A DNA stretch of 64,000 nucleotides from Phoronis australis (lineage: Eukaryota; Phoronida; Phoronidae): contig NMRA01000144.1 of assembly GCA_002633005.1 (NCBI GenBank), positions 296,473 through 360,472 on the forward strand, written 5' to 3'. Every line of letters begins with the position of its first letter. The stretch's first letter is position 1. The position numbers and the translations under genes were made by a program. This document shows, one piece after another, positions 60,520-64,000 of this stretch. The notes under the pieces were generated by a model. That model saw nothing but the letters and a program-made list of their open reading frames with translations. It did not search any database and was not told the origin of the DNA.

Positions 60520-62035
60520 ACTGGATATGTTTTGAGATATATTTAGGAAAGTTATTGTGGTAAAGACCTTGATGGTGCCAAAAATTATTCACATAATGAC
60601 AACCCTGCCTACTCCATCAGACATTATTGTGAATGACTTGAACGCAAGCATTTTTAAGTTTATTTGGAATAACAAAGTTGAGAGAGTGAAGAGAGATGTA
60701 TTACTTAAAACTTATGAGGAAGGGGGAGCTAAAATGTTGAATATAATTCTTTTTAACAAGGCTATAAATATTTCATGGATACAAAGACTACTTACATCGG
60801 AATCAAAATGGGTGAAATTGTTTGAACTTGAAACAGGGATTGCAAATTCAAATATTATAAATTTTGGAAATGATTTTATCAAATACCATACTGAAGTAAT
60901 CAATCCTTTTTTGGAACTAAGTTCTTATTAACTGGTCCTTTTTCATAAGTAAACAGCCCCATAAAGATGCGAATGATTTACTCTCAACAAGTTTATGGCA
61001 TAATGATGAAATACTAATAGACAGAAAATCTATCTTCTTTAGAAAGTATGCTAGTGGTGGTGTTCTTTTTGTTAATGACTTACTTGATGAAAATAACAGG
61101 TTTTACTCATTTACTGAGTTTAAAAAGATCTCGAATATATCTAAAAACTTTTTGGAATATTGTTCTCTGATTGAGTCTATTAGGTCATTTCTGAGGAGAA
61201 CACCATTACAAATGCAGTTAATTAAAATATATGGACCAATAATACCTTTTAATATCCGAAATTTTTTAAACTGCAGGTCAATTGGTAAAATGGTATATGG
61301 AATTGTTTGCCAGAACAAAATTTTGCCTATTTTCCAAAAAAGATTTCAAAAAGAAGGTTGTAACTTTCTAAGTGATGACTGGAAAAATAATATTCATTGT
61401 ATTCTAAAACCACTTATGATTTCAGGCTATATACACTGCAGTTTAAACTATTACATAGAGTACTTGTAACGAGCTCTTTTCTTAAAAAATTAACCTGGTG
61501 GACTCTGATGTATGTATTTTCTGCCATTCACAAAGCGAAACAGTGGATCATATCCTTTTCGAATGCAATAATATAAAAATTTTGATAGCAGAATTACGCA
61601 GTTGGGTGTTGTTGGTAAAAGGTATAAATATGGTGATTGACCCAAAAACTATGATTTGTGGCATGCCCATAAGTGATGAAAATAAAGTTTTATATTGGAT
61701 ACTTTTGCAATTAAAACATTTTATTTACGTATCTAGGTGCAAAAAAATAATCCCCAGTTTTTGCCATTTCCTTAAGATATTAGAAAGAGAATTTTATATC
61801 CAAAGAAGAATTTTATCAAATAATGGTAATTTACATGAATACCATGCATCCTGGAGAAACTGGTTAACCAGAACTTTTGCCTGACAACATCCTACTAAAA
61901 GTGGGTGGGTATGTTGAGGGGGGGCTTGTGTGTGTGTGCGTGTGTGTATGTTAAGAGTGAGAATGGCTTGCTTTTTGTCTTACATGTCTTTGTATTTCTG
62001 TTCTGTATACCAATAAAAAAATTTTTAAATATTTT
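60520..62035 (+). mobile_element. 5'-truncated LINE, 3' part of ORF2 plus 3' UTR
   Basis: Three plus-strand open segments (60557-60931, 61152-61469, 61498-61884) form the post-catalytic region of a LINE polyprotein: KTLMVPKIIHIMTTLPTPSD and SIFKFIWNNKVERVKRDVLL, then a C-terminal zinc-finger-like CIFCHSQSETVDHILFEC. The frame ends at 61884 and is followed by a GT-rich 3' UTR and AATAAAAAAATTTTT near 62011. The catalytic part is missing, so it was truncated on insertion. Sequence style and tail resemble the L1/Tx1 side of LINEs and differ from the element at 53.6-54.9 kb. Confidence 0.82.
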
Positions 62036-62643
62036 CCGTGTAAATTACTGTTATCCTGAGGAGTATTTGCTATCCATGGATTGAATGTGACATGGAAATC
62101 CCAGCAAAGGGCCCACATCTTGGTTCTACATTAGCTTTAGTTGACCAAACATAATGTCATGCTTGCTATTGAACACAGACGGTGTCGGCCATTCTTGATT
62201 GTTCAAAAAATAAATACAGAATCAAATTGCGGACCTTCTGCTGGGCCGTTTACGTCACTCTCTATTGCTCCATGGATACTAAATGTTAATTAGTTTACAG
62301 TATGCCCAACGGCTGAGGCGAAGTATGAGACACGGTGGTTTAAGTTGAGAAACGCCACACTGCTGCTGAGTTCTTCGTATCATTTGTTGCCACATGACCG
62401 CCTAATTCGTTAGGCACCCTTCTAAACATTGTCGCCATGCTAGGTATGAGATTATCCGACACCTTGGATATTCTTTCTGCCGATGATCTAGTGCTTTCAT
62501 TTAAAAAAGACTGAGAACCACTCAATAAAATATGAATACTGTCTGTGGCTGAAACTCGAAACAGTTACATTTTTAATGGCTGTTTTGGAAGAATTATACT
62601 GAATACATGCTGGTCACGTGTATTTCCTTCCATCGTACAATTA
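62036..62643. other. 3' flank of receptor gene B
   Basis: Between the LINE and the stop codon of gene B. It probably includes the 3' untranslated region of gene B. A 61-codon minus-strand frame (62340-62525, Ser-rich) has no recognisable similarity. Confidence 0.4.
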
Positions 62644-64000
62644 TTATTGAAGAGCGATGAACGATGTCTTGTTTGTGTCGTAGACAACGCTATTGTCTTC
62701 TGGTTTAGACGTCACGTGATCCCTTTCACTGGCAGCCTGTCCATTTACGCTAACGCGAGTTATCTTGGCTTCTTCGTTTTGGTTCTTTTCTTGTTTTCGT
62801 GGAAATTTGTCACTGGGGCGTGATTCCACTTTTACGTGTTGTGTGAATTTATTTGGAGACAAGTTGTGGGTTTTATTAAATATGTTTTCCGTTGACATAC
62901 TAGATTTTGTTCCATGTCGGTCTTCTTCAGATTTGACATCGCCATTCAAATTTACAAGTGAAAAAAAACTTTCTGAAGTCCCGTCAACGGTGGCCTCATC
63001 ATGTCCAGTACGGTGCTCGGTGAGTTTTATATCGCTCACAGACAATGCTTCGCTTCTTTTTGCCTTAGACTCGTCTAAGACTTTGTTCAAGTAATTTCCA
63101 CTGCCCGTATTTCTTGACGGGTTTGGTGTTCCTGGCCGTCTTTTAGTAGCAGGGGTAGTCAAGGGCGTATCATCAGTATGGCTGGAAGGTATGTCATTCA
63201 TACCTTTCTTCTTAAAGGGCTTCAGCTTCGCGTCATCCGAACTGTGTGACTGTCCATGTAAGTATTCCGGTAAGCAACATACTTTTGGTTTCATTGACGA
63301 GAAGGTATACAAGATAGGATTTAGAGCTGAGTTGATGGGCATGACGAACACAGCGACCCAAGCAGAAACTTGTCGACTTATGGTGACTCCAGATAGAGCA
63401 ACGATGCCGATAATGGAAATTGGCACCCAACAGAAAAAATCGGTCAACACAATGAGAACTAACCGTCTGGCAAGAGCAAGGTCGCGCGCTGAAGACTTTC
63501 TCTGTGACTTAAGTCTTTGCTGTCTAGCGTAAACGTAAATCCAGATGTAACCCCCTGCTATGACGACGAAGCAAAACAGATTTAAAGCAATAAATATTGT
63601 GGTTGAATATTTCCAGCCAATAGAGGACGTGTCGCGCAGAGTGAATGGGAGGCACACAGACGTTGAGCCGTAGTACAGGTCATCGTAGACGAGTAGAGGA
63701 ACGGCAGCGATGACGCAGCATGTTACCCAACCAATGCTTTCGACAATGGCTGCCGACTTTCTACTCAACGCATTCACTTTGAATGTGAACACTAAGATGA
63801 GCACGCGGTCTATTGTAATCACAACGAGTGTGAACACGGACATTTCACAAGCGACGGTTGAAATGAACCCCTCAAACTGGCAAAGAAATCCCTCCTTCCA
63901 TTTTTGTTCGTATTGAAAGAACGCCCCACGGCTATCAAAATACTGATCCGATGCTGCAATTATGAGTAGATAGACCCCCATGATGAAGTCGGACACGCTT
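62644..64000 (-). CDS. Gene B (partial): 7TM receptor paralogue, TM2 to C terminus
   Basis: An open frame from the right window edge (codons SVSDFIMGVYLLII) to TAA at 62644, about 452 codons. It aligns with gene A without gaps through TM2-TM7, for example GFLCQFEGFISTVACEMSVF, VDR/IDRV at the end of TM3, DLALARRLVLIVLTDF and MPINSALNP(L/I)LYTFSS. The tail is diverged but keeps (N)D(F/I)PSSHT-DTPL-TP and an HVKV...SDK stretch. The 5' part (TM1, LRRs, LDLa and any CUB/lectin exons) lies outside the window. Same strand and exon style as gene A, so a tandem duplicate; the frame is intact and probably functional. Confidence 0.93.
   Translation of the reverse strand, partial: SVSDFIMGVYLLIIAASDQYFDSRGAFFQYEQKWKEGFLCQFEGFISTVACEMSVFTLVVITIDRVLILVFTFKVNALSRKSAAIVESIGWVTCCVIAAVPLLVYDDLYYGSTSVCLPFTLRDTSSIGWKYSTTIFIALNLFCFVVIAGGYIWIYVYARQQRLKSQRKSSARDLALARRLVLIVLTDFFCWVPISIIGIVALSGVTISRQVSAWVAVFVMPINSALNPILYTFSSMKPKVCCLPEYLHGQSHSSDDAKLKPFKKKGMNDIPSSHTDDTPLTTPATKRRPGTPNPSRNTGSGNYLNKVLDESKAKRSEALSVSDIKLTEHRTGHDEATVDGTSESFFSLVNLNGDVKSEEDRHGTKSSMSTENIFNKTHNLSPNKFTQHVKVESRPSDKFPRKQEKNQNEEAKITRVSVNGQAASERDHVTSKPEDNSVVYDTNKTSFIALQ

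Noticed and set aside
1-64000. CRISPR arrays, bacterial operons or phage genes
   Set aside because: The introns, GPCR genes and eukaryotic transposons show a metazoan genome; the tandem repeats here lack the repeat-spacer form.

Overview
The window looks like the genome of a bilaterian invertebrate, probably marine. It is AT-rich, coding sequence is sparse and intron-split, and most of the rest is old transposable elements. The one recognisable host gene family is a G-protein-coupled receptor of the GRL101/relaxin-receptor type (LDLa modules + leucine-rich repeats + class-A 7TM), a type known from molluscs and other invertebrates. The species cannot be fixed from the sequence.

Layout. 1-14.7 kb: no confident host gene; a cluster of X-box-like motifs near the left end, a TTAA-flanked DNA element (6.8-9.4 kb) and a Kolobok-like element with a broken THAP domain (9.5-10.3 kb). 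14.7-33.2 kb: one minus-strand receptor gene (gene A) with three visible coding exons whose splice sites and phases join cleanly into about 2,140 codons. Predicted order from the N terminus: CUB-like domains, two C-type-lectin-like domains, about seven LDLa modules, LRRNT plus LRRs, seven transmembrane helices, and a Ser/Thr-rich cytoplasmic tail. Its two large introns are filled with retroelements. The 4.7-kb intron holds a gag remnant and a second THAP element. The 7.4-kb intron holds a decayed antisense Ty3/Gypsy element, which is itself interrupted by an insertion carrying a periodic array of CCACTAGGGGGCGC motifs resembling CTCF sites.

33.2-53.5 kb: no host gene recognised. It holds an inverted-repeat element (35.1-36.0 kb), a 4.4-kb hAT element with a tandem duplication and a nested TTAA element (37.0-41.4 kb), two copies of a tRNA-related SINE associated with long hairpins, a 2.2-kb long-TIR element with a broken Cys-rich protein (43.3-45.5 kb), and another tRNA-headed SINE. 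53.6-62.0 kb: fragments of two unrelated LINEs and a BEL/Pao element. 62.6-64.0 kb: the 3' part of a second receptor gene (gene B), closely similar to gene A from TM2 to the tail and running off the right edge, so this is a tandem receptor cluster.

Most notable: (i) the combination of CUB and C-type lectin domains with an LDLa-LRR GPCR core, suggesting a cell-surface receptor that recognises glycans or proteins and signals through a G protein; (ii) the tandem paralogue with a diverged tail that keeps a Ser/Thr motif; (iii) the A-B-C-A-B-C-A repeat array built around a CTCF-like motif. All functional statements are inferences from domain content.
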